Below, piece by piece: positions 43,253 through 51,734 of a stretch of 64,000 nt of DNA. The DNA lies in contig ONRD01000018.1 in assembly GCA_900320185.1 (NCBI GenBank), positions 1-64,000 on the forward strand, given 5' to 3'. The notes beneath the pieces are model-generated. The model was not told the origin of the DNA. It saw only the letters and a list, made by a program, of their open reading frames with translations, and searched no databases. Both the position numbers and the translations under genes were made by a program. The stretch comes from an uncultured Bacteroidales bacterium. GTDB taxonomy: Bacteria > Bacteroidota > Bacteroidia > Bacteroidales > UBA932. Numbering within the stretch: the stretch's first letter is position 1; the number at the start of each line of letters is the position of its first letter.

Positions 43253-43837
43253 TTATCCTTCAAGGATATGCTCGATGGCGTCTATCAGGATGTGGATGAC
43301 TTTTATGTGTATTTCCTGGATCCTGTCGGAGAACCGGCTGGCAGGGGCGGCGACCGCCGCATCGGAGAGACGTATCAGCTGTTCTCCCTTCACCGAAGTC
43401 AGTACCGCGACCTTCATCCCTTTTGCCTTTGCCGCTTCGACCGCTTTCATTATGTTCCTGGAGCTGCCGCTCGTGCTGATGGCAAGCAGCACGTCTCCTT
43501 CCTTGCCGAACGCTTCAACCCATCTGCCGAAGATGTCCTCGAACGAGAAATCGTTCCCGGTGCAGGTAAGGTAGGCGGAATCGTTCACGGACATTGCCGG
43601 CCAGGGTCTCCTGTCGTTGTGGAACCTGCCGGTCAGCTCTTCCGCGAAATGGGTGGCGTCGCACAGGGAGCCCCCGTTGCCGCAGCTGATGATTTTCCCG
43701 CCATTGCGGAGTGATTCGGCCATCATCGATGCCATCTTTTCTATAGCGGGGACCGTCTTCGGGTCCGCGATGAAGGATTCCAGTTCCTGCCTGGCTTCTT
43801 CCAGGTTCTGTACGATCAGGCTTGAGAGCATATTCAT
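43253..43837 (-). CDS. GmhA-like SIS-domain sugar-phosphate isomerase
   Basis: 194 residues, the length of phosphoheptose isomerase. Motifs: GGKIISCGNGGSLCDATHFAEELTGRF, NDSAYLTCTGNDFSFEDIFGRWVEAFG, LLAISTSGSSRNIMKAVEAAKAKGMKV, and the metal-binding His/Glu pair in RIQEIHIKVIHILIDAIE. It very likely isomerises sedoheptulose 7-phosphate or a related ketose phosphate. Here it sits between a ROK sugar kinase and an esterase and not beside other heptose or LPS genes, so a catabolic role is possible. The start at 43837 avoids overlap with the ROK gene. Confidence 0.82.
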   Translation of the reverse strand: MNMLSSLIVQNLEEARQELESFIADPKTVPAIEKMASMMAESLRNGGKIISCGNGGSLCDATHFAEELTGRFHNDRRPWPAMSVNDSAYLTCTGNDFSFEDIFGRWVEAFGKEGDVLLAISTSGSSRNIMKAVEAAKAKGMKVAVLTSVKGEQLIRLSDAAVAAPASRFSDRIQEIHIKVIHILIDAIEHILEG

Positions 43838-43841
43838 TGGT

Positions 43842-44813
43842 TTAAATGTCAGCTGCAACCGACAGGGCTGCATAGTCTCCTATGGATTCTCCGAGCGCGG
43901 CCGGCACGATGCGGCACACCTTGCTGGCGAGCGGCAGTGCTTCCTTTGCGATGATTTCCTCTGCCAGGGGCTTGAACAAGTCCTCGTTCCTGGCGTAGAT
44001 GCTTCCTATGACCACGAGTTCAGGATTGAGGATGTCGATGATGATGGAAAGGCCTTTCCCGAGGTACCTTGCGCTTACCGAATAGACTTCCTTCGCGAGG
44101 GCGTCTCCGTTCCGAGCAGCCTCGGCGACAGTCCTGGCCGTGATTGCGCCCAGGTCGCCGTCGGGGCACCAGTCCACCTTGCCGCCCATCTGGAGCCTCT
44201 CCTTGACCATCGATGCGGCCAGCTGGGCGATTCCGCTACCGCTGCAGAAACCTTCGAACGAGCCTGCCTTGCCGTAACCGACTGGACCGAACGCGTCCAG
44301 GCGCACATGCCCGAGTTCACCGGCGTTGTCGTTGGTCCCGGCGTAGAGTTTGCCGTCTATGATGAGCCCTGCTCCCAGTCCGGTCCCGAAAGTCATGAAG
44401 ACCATGTTCCTGGTCCCTCTCCCGGCGCCGAACTTCCATTCTGCAAGGGCACAGGCATTGGCGTCGTTGTGGACGGCTGCCTTGACCCCGAATTCATCCT
44501 CCATTATCTTGGTTATGGGGATGTTGTCCCAGCCGGGAAGGTTCGGCGGACTCATGATGACACCGGTCCTGCTGTCGAGGGGGCCTCCGCAGCTGATTCC
44601 GATCGCAGACACGTCTTCCCGGGCCAGTGAATTCCTACCGAGTACCTTGCGGACTCCGTCCTTCAGGCCTTCAATGGTCCCGCCGACGTCCGTGGTGGGG
44701 AACGACAGCTTGTCCAGTATCTTTATCCCGTCAGTACCGTAGCGTCCGAGCGTCACGGCGCATTTGGTGCCTCCGATGTCGAGGCCGACCAGGGTCTTTG
44801 TGTCCATGTCCAT
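43842..44813 (-). CDS. ROK family sugar kinase lacking the zinc motif
   Basis: 323 residues. ATP-binding motif LVGLDIGGTKCAVTLG at the N-terminus, SCGGPLDSRTGVIMSPPNLPGWDNIPI, the catalytic region VHNDANACALAEWKFG, TFGTGLGAGLIIDGKLYAG and NAGELGHVRLDAFGPVG. The usual ROK zinc motif CxCGxxGCxE is replaced by YGKAGSFEGF, without the cysteines. The protein is a kinase by fold; it has no N-terminal DNA-binding domain, so it is not a NagC-type regulator. It starts 4 bases after the MFS gene stop and is followed by the SIS isomerase gene. Confidence 0.83.
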   Translation of the reverse strand: MDMDTKTLVGLDIGGTKCAVTLGRYGTDGIKILDKLSFPTTDVGGTIEGLKDGVRKVLGRNSLAREDVSAIGISCGGPLDSRTGVIMSPPNLPGWDNIPITKIMEDEFGVKAAVHNDANACALAEWKFGAGRGTRNMVFMTFGTGLGAGLIIDGKLYAGTNDNAGELGHVRLDAFGPVGYGKAGSFEGFCSGSGIAQLAASMVKERLQMGGKVDWCPDGDLGAITARTVAEAARNGDALAKEVYSVSARYLGKGLSIIIDILNPELVVIGSIYARNEDLFKPLAEEIIAKEALPLASKVCRIVPAALGESIGDYAALSVAADI

Positions 44814-44817
44814 GGTT

Positions 44818-45972
44818 TTATGCAAGTTTGCGGATGTGGCGGATCAGGAAAACAAGGTAGACCCACACCAGGGCCAGCGCCGCCACGGCCCAGACCTGGG
44901 AGCCCAGGGAGTCGGTGACCACTCCGAGGACGGGCGGGATGACCGCACCTCCGCAGACTCCTACGATCAGGAGGGCAGACACTTCGTTGGTCTTCTCCGG
45001 GACCCGTTGCATGGAGACTGAGAATATGATGGCGAACAGGTTGGAGTAGCCGAGACCGAACAGCGCGACGAACACCAGGATGGCCGCCAGGCTGTGCGAG
45101 AAGACCAGGCCGACGAGGCTGGCCAGGGCAAGGAATACACTGGCCGCAAAGAACCTGGGTGTCGGATATTTCATCAGTATGAGGCCTCCGAGAAAGGCTC
45201 CTACGGTCCTGGCAAGGAAATAGACGCTGTTGCCCATCCCGGCCTTTTCCAGAGGCAGGCCGCATCTTTCCTGGAGAAGTTTCGGGAAGGTCACTCCCAT
45301 CCCTACATCCACTCCGACGAGGACCAGTATGCCGATGAAAAACAGGACTATGTACTTGTCCTTGAGCAGGGAGAAAGTCCTTCCGAAAGTGATTCCGGAT
45401 TTCTCGACGGTTTCTTCCTTAACGGGGGCAAAGGCGAGCCAGAGCATGAAAAGGATGGTCACGGCGGCATAGACGGGGAAGACCATCTTCCAGCCGAGTG
45501 CGCTCCCGGCCACGGCCGCTGCCAGGATCGGTCCCAGGAAGGAACTGACTGCCTTGACGAACTGTCCGAGGGTGAGTGTCCCGGTCAGTTTGTCGGGGGA
45601 CACTACGTTGGTTACCAGAGGGTTCTGGGCGACTTGGAGGATCGTGTTGCCTATTCCCAGCAAGGCGAATGCGACCAGGACGGAGGGGAAGCTGTAGTTG
45701 ACCAGCGGCACCAGCATCGCCAGCGCCGTGACGAGGAAGCTGAGCAGGACGGTCTTCTTCCTTCCGATGCGGTTCATGAGCATCCCCGTCGGGATGGAGA
45801 GGATGAGGAACCACAGGAAGCAGGACAGCGAGATGAGTCCTGCGACCTTGTCGTTCATCCCGGTGAAATCGGCCTTGACGTAGCTTGTGGCTACTCCTAC
45901 GATGTCCACGAAGCCCATGATGAAGAAGCCGGACATCACTGGGAGGATGGCGGATCTGAATCTTTTACCCAT
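44818..45972 (-). CDS. MFS transporter, sugar-proton symporter type
   Basis: 384 residues, about twelve transmembrane segments, with the fucose/glucose permease-like MFS layout (FFIMGFVDIVGVATSYVK at the start, GMLMNRIGRKKTVLLSF between helices 2 and 3, GFGYSNLFAIIF-like segment and VCGGAVIPPVLGVVTD near the end). It is first in the MFS-ROK-SIS-esterase unit, which suggests uptake of the sugar that the ROK kinase phosphorylates. It lies 11 bases after dsbD, so it may also be read from that promoter. Confidence 0.85.
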   Translation of the reverse strand: MGKRFRSAILPVMSGFFIMGFVDIVGVATSYVKADFTGMNDKVAGLISLSCFLWFLILSIPTGMLMNRIGRKKTVLLSFLVTALAMLVPLVNYSFPSVLVAFALLGIGNTILQVAQNPLVTNVVSPDKLTGTLTLGQFVKAVSSFLGPILAAAVAGSALGWKMVFPVYAAVTILFMLWLAFAPVKEETVEKSGITFGRTFSLLKDKYIVLFFIGILVLVGVDVGMGVTFPKLLQERCGLPLEKAGMGNSVYFLARTVGAFLGGLILMKYPTPRFFAASVFLALASLVGLVFSHSLAAILVFVALFGLGYSNLFAIIFSVSMQRVPEKTNEVSALLIVGVCGGAVIPPVLGVVTDSLGSQVWAVAALALVWVYLVFLIRHIRKLA

Positions 45973-45983
45973 ATCGTAAACAG

Positions 45984-47978
45984 TTAGTTTCCTTGCAGTT
46001 GCCCCCGGAACTTTTCCAGCCCGCCTTCAAGGAAGCCGACGAATCCGTCGACTGACAGGTTGTAGCCCCGCGGAGCGGTAAGCTGTTCTCCCTCGGGGGA
46101 CAGGATTATGTAGTTCGGCTGTGCGTTCACCCCGAAGCGGTTGCGTACCAGGTAGGAATTGGCCCGGCCGAGTTCCTTGAGGACCTTCCCGTTTTCGGTG
46201 GTGACCCAGTCTTCTTCGCGCAGTTTGGACTTGTCGTCTGTGTACAGGGCCACGATCACATATTCATCCTTCAGGATTTCCTGCACCTTAGGGTCCGTCC
46301 AGACGCGCTGCTCCATCTCCCGGCAGTTGACGCAGCCATGCCCCGTGATGTCCACGAATATGGGCTTGCCCTGTTCCTTCGCCGCCTTGATGCCTTCTTC
46401 GAGGGTGAAATAGCCTGAGAATCCCATCGGAAGCTTGAGGTCGTACCTGGACGAGTAGTCCGAGGCGGCTGCCGCTCCGGAAGGAGCCGCAGTCATGGCT
46501 CCTGTCTGGCCTCCGGCCTGGTTCCAGACCACGAAGTCCTGTGTCTCCATCGGAGGCAGGTAGCCGGAGAGTGCCTTGAGGGGAGCCCCCCACATGCCCG
46601 GGACCATGTAGACGACGAAGGAGAACGTCGCGATCGCAAGGGCCAGCCTTGTGACCGAGATCTTTTCAAGCGGGTCGTCGTTCCTGAACCTCAGCTTGCC
46701 AAGGAGGTAGAATCCCATCAGGGAGAACACCACGATCCAGATCGCCAGGTAGACCTCCCTGTCGAGAAGGCCCCAGTGGTAGGTCTGGTCGGCCACGCTG
46801 AGGAACTTGAAGCCGAGTGCGACCTCTATGAAGCCAAGGACCACCTTGACGCTGTTGAGCCAGCCCCCGCTCTTCCCCTTTATTTTCTTCAGGAGCGACG
46901 GGAACATAGCCAGGACCGTGAACGGAAGCGCGAATGCGACCGAGAATGCCAGCATCGTGACCATCGGGGTCCAGAATTCGCCCTGGGTCGACTTGATCAG
47001 GACCGTCCCCACTATGGGGCCGGTGCAGGAGAACGACACCAGCACCAGGGTAAGGGCCATGAAGAATATCCCGCCGAGTCCCTTTCCGCCTGACTTGGCG
47101 TCACTCTTGTTCGTAAGGCTCGAAGGCAGCTCTATCTCGAATGCGCCGAAGAAAGATGCTGCGAACACCATGAATATGATGAAGAACAGCAGGTTGGGCA
47201 GCCAGTGCGTCGCAAGCCAGTTGAAGATGTCCGCCGTCACGGAGTTGCCCCCTACCAGCAGGGTGATCCCTATGATCGCGCAGATGGGGAGGGTGTAGAG
47301 GAGTACGATGAACAGACCGTAGATGAAAGCCTTGAGGCGGCCCTGCGCAGGGGTCTCGGACTGCTTCATGAAGAATGAGATGGTCATCGGGACCATCGGG
47401 AACACGCAAGGAGTCAGAAGCATTGCGAATCCCCAGAGGATGGCCTCAAGGATGAGCCCCCAAAGGCCCTTCCCTCCGCCCGTCCCTGCCTCAGGGTCGG
47501 AAATCTCCGTGCTGTGGCCTTCCGAAGCCGCCGCGTCGGCAGGTGACTCCAGCGTGACCGAGAACTCCTTGCTCTCCGGGGCTGCGCAGAACTGGTCGTT
47601 GCAGCCGCTCCATGTTATCTCTCCCTTCACGGTTGCTTCCGGCTGGGTGAGCAGCACCCTCCACCGGAACTGGGCGGACCCGAAGAAGACTTCCTGCCCT
47701 TCGAACATGACAGGCTCGGTGACCTGCTCCAGGCTGCCTTGCGGCTCGTACCCGGCGGGGGAGTCGAAAACCACCTCGGTGGGGTTGAACTGGTGCGCGG
47801 TCGTGTAGATGTGCCAGCCGTCCACGATGCTGGCCGTGAACAGGAGCTCGTATTCGTTGTCCGATACCGCGTTAGCGGTCACTTTCCAGGAGGCGGTAGC
47901 CTCCGGTGCCTGAGCAGGCAAGGCCACGCTGAAAAGTAGCGCGGCCAGGAATGCCAGAGCGGTCCTAGTTGTCCTCAT
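45984..47978 (-). CDS. dsbD: Thiol:disulfide interchange protein DsbD
   Basis: 664 residues: signal peptide ending ALPAQA, an N-terminal periplasmic DsbD-alpha-like domain (about 25-150), a membrane domain of eight or more helices (LIDK-free core with LLTPCVFPMVPMTISFF and SFSCTGPIVGTVL, each with its conserved Cys), and a C-terminal thioredoxin-like domain with the CxxC motif HGCVNCREMEQRVW. It carries electrons from cytoplasmic thioredoxin to periplasmic partners. It lies 12 bases downstream of rny on the same strand. Confidence 0.93.
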   Translation of the reverse strand: MRTTRTALAFLAALLFSVALPAQAPEATASWKVTANAVSDNEYELLFTASIVDGWHIYTTAHQFNPTEVVFDSPAGYEPQGSLEQVTEPVMFEGQEVFFGSAQFRWRVLLTQPEATVKGEITWSGCNDQFCAAPESKEFSVTLESPADAAASEGHSTEISDPEAGTGGGKGLWGLILEAILWGFAMLLTPCVFPMVPMTISFFMKQSETPAQGRLKAFIYGLFIVLLYTLPICAIIGITLLVGGNSVTADIFNWLATHWLPNLLFFIIFMVFAASFFGAFEIELPSSLTNKSDAKSGGKGLGGIFFMALTLVLVSFSCTGPIVGTVLIKSTQGEFWTPMVTMLAFSVAFALPFTVLAMFPSLLKKIKGKSGGWLNSVKVVLGFIEVALGFKFLSVADQTYHWGLLDREVYLAIWIVVFSLMGFYLLGKLRFRNDDPLEKISVTRLALAIATFSFVVYMVPGMWGAPLKALSGYLPPMETQDFVVWNQAGGQTGAMTAAPSGAAAASDYSSRYDLKLPMGFSGYFTLEEGIKAAKEQGKPIFVDITGHGCVNCREMEQRVWTDPKVQEILKDEYVIVALYTDDKSKLREEDWVTTENGKVLKELGRANSYLVRNRFGVNAQPNYIILSPEGEQLTAPRGYNLSVDGFVGFLEGGLEKFRGQLQGN

Positions 47979-47990
47979 GACGGTAATGTA

Positions 47991-49535
47991 TTACTTTGCG
48001 TATGCGACGGACCTGGTTTCCCTGATCACGGTGATCTTCACCTGTCCGGGATAGGTCATCTCTTCCTGGATCTTCTGAGCGATGTCGGCCGAAAGCCTTG
48101 CGGCCTGGTCGTCGCTGACCTCGTCGGCACCGACGATGACCCTGAGTTCGCGTCCGGCCTGGATGGCGTAGCTCTTCGTCACTCCAGGGTAGGAAGCTGC
48201 AAGGTCTTCCATCCCCTTGAGCCTCTTGATGTAGGACTCGATCACCTCGCGGCGCGCTCCCGGACGTGCTCCTGAGATGGCGTCGCCGATCATCACTATC
48301 GGAGAGATGACGGAGGTCATCTCGATCTCTTCGTGGTGGGCTCCGATGGCGTTGCAGACTTCAGGCTTCTCCTTGTACTGCTCGGCCAGCTTCATTCCGA
48401 GGATTGCATGCGGCAGTTCAGGTTCGTCTTCCGAGACCTTCCCGATGTCGTGGAGGAGTCCGGCCCTCTTGGCGATCTTCGGATTCAGTCCGAGTTCGGA
48501 GGCCATGGTGGCGCAGATGTTGGCGACTTCACGGGAGTGCTGGAGCAGGTTCTGACCGTAGGAGGAGCGGTATTTCATCCTTCCTATCATCTTGACCAGC
48601 TCGATGTTGAGGCCGTGGATGCCCAGGTCTATGCAAGTACGCTTTCCGGTCTCGAGGATCTCTTCGTCCAGCTGCTTCTGGACCTTCGCCACGACCTCTT
48701 CGATGCGTGCCGGATGGATCCTTCCGTCTACCACCAGCTGGTGGAGGGCAAGCCTGGCCACTTCCCTGCGGACCGGGTCGAAGGCGGACAGGAGGATGGC
48801 GTCGGGGGTGTCGTCCACGACGATCTCCACTCCGGTCGCCGCCTCAAGGGCCCTGATGTTGCGGCCTTCACGTCCGATGATGCGTCCCTTGATCTCGTCG
48901 TTCTCGATCGGGAAGGTGGTGACGGCATTCTCGATGGCGGTCTCGGTTGCAGTCCTCTGGATGGTGTTGATCACTATCCTCTTGGCTTCCTTGGATGCGT
49001 TGAGCCTGGCTTCGTCCATGGTGTCGTTGATGTAGGCCTGGGCTTCCGTACGGGCTTCGGCCTTCATGTTCTCCATGAGCACTTCCTTGGCTTCGCGGGC
49101 GCTCATCCCGGCAATGGTCTCCAGCTGCTTGTTGGCCTGCGAACTGAGCCTCTCGTATTCCTCGGCCTTCTTCTCGAGGGCTTCCCTCTGGGCGTTGAGG
49201 CTGTTCCTGGCGTTGTCCGCATCGCGGAGTTTCTTCTGCAGTTCGGCGTTCTGCTGGTTGAGGTTGTTCTCCTTCTGCCTGATCCTGTTCTCGGATTCGC
49301 GGATGGCGTTGTTCTTCTCGTTGATGTACTGCTCATGCTCGCTCTTGAGCTGCAGGAACTTCTCCTTGGCCTGGTGGATCTTCTCGTTCTTGATCCCTTC
49401 GGCTTCGATCTCGGCCTTGGCTATGATTTCATCCTTCCGTCCCTTGAGAACTATTCTTTGGACGATTATGTATGCGGCGAGTGCCATCGCCGCACCGATC
49501 AGCACTCCGATCAGTATCGCAATAGTTGTTGACAT
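47991..49535 (-). CDS. rny: Ribonuclease Y
   Basis: 514 residues: one N-terminal membrane helix ([20 protein letters not shown]), a long coiled coil (about 30-190), a KH domain with the [30 protein letters not shown] run, and an HD phosphohydrolase domain ([29 protein letters not shown]). It is a membrane-bound endoribonuclease that starts mRNA decay. It lies downstream of zapA and the 6S RNA candidate and upstream of dsbD. No clear promoter box was found in its leader. Confidence 0.96.
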   Translation of the reverse strand: MSTTIAILIGVLIGAAMALAAYIIVQRIVLKGRKDEIIAKAEIEAEGIKNEKIHQAKEKFLQLKSEHEQYINEKNNAIRESENRIRQKENNLNQQNAELQKKLRDADNARNSLNAQREALEKKAEEYERLSSQANKQLETIAGMSAREAKEVLMENMKAEARTEAQAYINDTMDEARLNASKEAKRIVINTIQRTATETAIENAVTTFPIENDEIKGRIIGREGRNIRALEAATGVEIVVDDTPDAILLSAFDPVRREVARLALHQLVVDGRIHPARIEEVVAKVQKQLDEEILETGKRTCIDLGIHGLNIELVKMIGRMKYRSSYGQNLLQHSREVANICATMASELGLNPKIAKRAGLLHDIGKVSEDEPELPHAILGMKLAEQYKEKPEVCNAIGAHHEEIEMTSVISPIVMIGDAISGARPGARREVIESYIKRLKGMEDLAASYPGVTKSYAIQAGRELRVIVGADEVSDDQAARLSADIAQKIQEEMTYPGQVKITVIRETRSVAYAK

Positions 49536-49599
49536 CGTTTATGTGTGTTAAATACGTTTCATTCACCTATCCTTCCTGCCTCAGCCAGGCCTTGCAGCG

Positions 49600-49645
49600 G
49601 CAACGAAAAAACGGCCGCCGGCTTTTCGGAAACGCCGTCCGGTCG
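49600..49645 (-). terminator. Hairpin with T-run between the 6S RNA candidate and rny
   Basis: On the minus strand, a GC-rich imperfect stem (49635-49645 side against 49612-49622 side, loop GTTTCCGAAAA) is followed by TTTTTT at 49606-49611. It acts as a second terminator after the 6S RNA candidate, so rny likely has its own promoter within 49536-49605. Confidence 0.6.
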
Positions 49646-49658
49646 TCGCAGGATATTG

Positions 49659-49842
49659 AAAAAAAAGCCGTTAGCCGCTTGTCAGAAATCTTAATGAATA
49701 AGATTTGAGATCCGGTCCGGTTCGGAAATCCACCGTCGTACCGAGGTACGATCCCCGAGGGTAACCTTGGCCTGTCCTTGCCGTCCTGAGAGAACTCGGT
49801 TCCGTAGAACTTGTTGATTTGAGCACGTGGGACTAACGGCCG
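49659..49842 (-). ncRNA. ssrS: Candidate 6S RNA
   Basis: On the minus strand the zapA 3' end reads GCCGTTAG (49833-49840, including the zapA stop codon) and pairs perfectly with CTAACGGC at 49667-49674, which is followed by eight T residues (49659-49666). This makes a long rod of about 175-180 bases closed by a terminal helix with an intrinsic terminator. Inside are two clean hairpins: TCGTAC-CTCG-GTACGA (49736-49751) and AAATCTTA/TAAGATTT (49686-49706). The size, the rod shape, the terminal helix and the position directly after zapA match 6S RNA, which mimics an open promoter and binds RNA polymerase. Its 5' end is probably made by processing of the zapA transcript; no consensus promoter box was found just upstream. 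Confidence 0.7.
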
Positions 49843-50129
49843 TTCTTTTCAATATTCTTAAGGTAGGACTCCACATCGTCCTGAAGCTTCCTGGCCTCCT
49901 CGGAGGCGCCGGCGAGTTTCCTCTGGTAGGAAATCCTCGCTATCGCCTCGTTCAGGGCGACGAACGAAAGCTTGTCCGAGAGAGACTTGTTAGGGTATTT
50001 CGCATCATAGACCGTCAGCTTCTGGTTTATCGCCTCCGCCGCCAGCCTCATCATCTGCTCCATTTCGGGAGTAGATGCCTTCAGCGCATATTCAATGCCT
50101 GCTATCTTTAATGTAATACTCTGGTCCAT
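49833..50129 (-). CDS. zapA: Cell division protein ZapA
   Basis: 98 residues: the ZapA beta-hairpin (MDQSITLKIAGIEYALKA), the EEMMRLAAEAINQKL-like helix with SKLSFVALNEAIARISYQ, and a C-terminal coiled coil. ZapA binds and bundles FtsZ filaments at midcell. The start at 50129 is preferred because the longer frame overlaps the upstream coiled-coil gene. It is second in a two-gene unit, and its stop codon is part of the 6S RNA terminal helix. Confidence 0.88.
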   Translation of the reverse strand: MDQSITLKIAGIEYALKASTPEMEQMMRLAAEAINQKLTVYDAKYPNKSLSDKLSFVALNEAIARISYQRKLAGASEEARKLQDDVESYLKNIEKNGR

Positions 50130-50131
50130 CC

Positions 50132-50401
50132 TTAGTTCTCGAGCAGGGAGATGCATCTGTCGATCTCCTTGACAAGCTTGTCGATCTTCTCCTTCGCCGC
50201 CTTGTTGTCTCCGAAAGCGCCGAAAGCTTCAGTCAGATGGAGGCTGTCCACCTCCTGTTCCAACTCCACGATCTGTTTCCTGCAGGATTCGTTCTCCGCC
50301 AGGCACTGATCAAGGCGGGTCTGGAGAGCCATGCGCTCCGACCTTTCCTTCTCGTACAAGGCGATGAGTCTTTCTATGTCCGTCTTGATGTTCTCCAGCA
50401 T
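50132..50401 (-). CDS. Small coiled-coil protein, ZapB-like
   Basis: 89 residues, almost wholly coiled coil (IKTDIERLIALYEKERSERMALQTRL, then CRKQIVELEQEVDSL and AKEKIDKLVKEIDRCISLLE). The size, coiled-coil content and position two bases before zapA suggest a ZapB-like partner in division-ring assembly, a common pairing in Bacteroidota. The sequence itself is too simple to prove it. Confidence 0.72.
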   Translation of the reverse strand: MLENIKTDIERLIALYEKERSERMALQTRLDQCLAENESCRKQIVELEQEVDSLHLTEAFGAFGDNKAAKEKIDKLVKEIDRCISLLEN

Positions 50402-50426
50402 AGGGGCATATTATTCCTGCTGAATG

Positions 50427-50434
50427 CAAATGTA
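50427..50434 (-). promoter_or_regulatory. Bacteroidota -7 promoter box for the ZapB-like/zapA unit
   Basis: The minus strand reads TACATTTG, matching TAnnTTTG, 25 bases upstream of the start at 50401. Confidence 0.65.
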
Positions 50435-50490
50435 GGAAATATTATTCATTTGAACAACTTCCTTCCCGAAGGGAATCCGCCGAAATTTGC

Positions 50491-50498
50491 TAAATTTG
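50491..50498 (+). promoter_or_regulatory. Bacteroidota -7 promoter box for the CobW-type gene
   Basis: TAAATTTG matches TAnnTTTG, ending six bases before the ATG at 50504; the transcript would be nearly leaderless. Confidence 0.55.
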
Positions 50499-50503
50499 TG
50501 GCT

Positions 50504-51670
50504 ATGACAATAACTACCAGTTACAGGGAGATACCGGTGCTGCTCCTGACGGGATACCTCGGAAGCGGCAAGACTACTTTGCTGAACAGGATACTGTCCA
50601 ATAGGAAAGGCATCAGATTCGCCGTGATAGTCAATGACATAGGTGAAGTGAACATAGATGCCGACCTGATCCAGAAAGGGGGAGTCGTAGGGCAGACCGA
50701 CGACAGCCTCGTGCCTCTCCAGAACGGATGCATCTGCTGCACCCTCAAGATGGACCTGGTCAACCAGCTCAACGACCTTTGCCACATGGACCGCTTCGAC
50801 TACATCGTCATCGAAGCGAGCGGGATCTGCGAGCCGGCCCCGATCGCCCGGACCATCACTTCCTTCACTCAGATAGTGCCTCCCTCCGCAGTGACGAACG
50901 TCCCGAAGCTGGACGCGATCGTCACCGTCGTGGATGCCCTGCGCATGAAGGAAGAGTTCGACTGCGGGGATGCCCTGAAGAAGCCCGGCCTTGAGGAGGA
51001 TGATTTGGAAACACTTGTCATCCAACAGGTTGAATTCTGCAACATAGTCCTTCTCAACAAGGCCTCGGAGGTGAGTGCCGAAGACCGCGGCAGGATCCGC
51101 GGCATCATCAAGGCCTTGAACCCGAAGGTGCAGGTCTACGAGTGCGACTACGGTGACGTGGACCTGGGGAAGATAGTCGGGACCGGCCTTTTCGATTTCG
51201 ACAAGGTCGCCCTCAGCGCGGCGTGGATCAGCGCCCTTGAAGGAGACGGTGACGAGGAAGAGTTCGCCAACGAGGAGTCGGGCGAAGCCCTCGAGTACAA
51301 CATCTCGACCTACGTCTATTACCGCCGTCCTCCGCTCGACATCTCCCGCTTCGACTACATGGTTTCCCGCAAGTGGCCTTCCAACATCATAAGGGCCAAG
51401 GGAATATGCTATTTCGCCGATGAATTGGACAAGTGCTACCTGTTCGAGCAGAGCGGAAGCCAGAAGTCCATCAAGGACGCCGGACTCTGGTTCGCCACGA
51501 TGCCCGAGGACCAGCTCCAGGAGATGATGCGCAGGGACAAGAACCTGCGGCGCGACTGGGACCCCGACTATGGCGACAGGATGGTCAAGATCGTCTTCAT
51601 CGGCCAGGGCATCGACCGCGCAGAGATCGACGCCTTGATGGACGAGTGCCTGGAAGGAGGCGGCAAGTAG
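50504..51670 (+). CDS. CobW/COG0523 family GTP-binding metallochaperone
   Basis: 388 residues: Walker A LTGYLGSGKTTLLN at about residue 17, the metal-binding CxCC motif in LQNGCICCTLKMDL, the ExxG switch (IEASGICEPAPIARTI), NKASEV guanine-recognition region, and a C-terminal CobW_C domain (VYYRRPPLDISRFDYMVSRKWPSNIIRAKG). These GTPases deliver metals, often zinc, to client enzymes. The start at 50504 follows from the promoter box immediately upstream; a longer frame runs into the ZapB-like gene's region. No zinc-responsive repressor site was recognised. Confidence 0.92.
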   Translation: MTITTSYREIPVLLLTGYLGSGKTTLLNRILSNRKGIRFAVIVNDIGEVNIDADLIQKGGVVGQTDDSLVPLQNGCICCTLKMDLVNQLNDLCHMDRFDYIVIEASGICEPAPIARTITSFTQIVPPSAVTNVPKLDAIVTVVDALRMKEEFDCGDALKKPGLEEDDLETLVIQQVEFCNIVLLNKASEVSAEDRGRIRGIIKALNPKVQVYECDYGDVDLGKIVGTGLFDFDKVALSAAWISALEGDGDEEEFANEESGEALEYNISTYVYYRRPPLDISRFDYMVSRKWPSNIIRAKGICYFADELDKCYLFEQSGSQKSIKDAGLWFATMPEDQLQEMMRRDKNLRRDWDPDYGDRMVKIVFIGQGIDRAEIDALMDECLEGGGK

Positions 51671-51734
51671 CCCTACAGCCTCCTCTCCGGCCGTTTTGAG
51701 TTTTTCCCGTTCACTCCAAAACAATCATTCCGCC

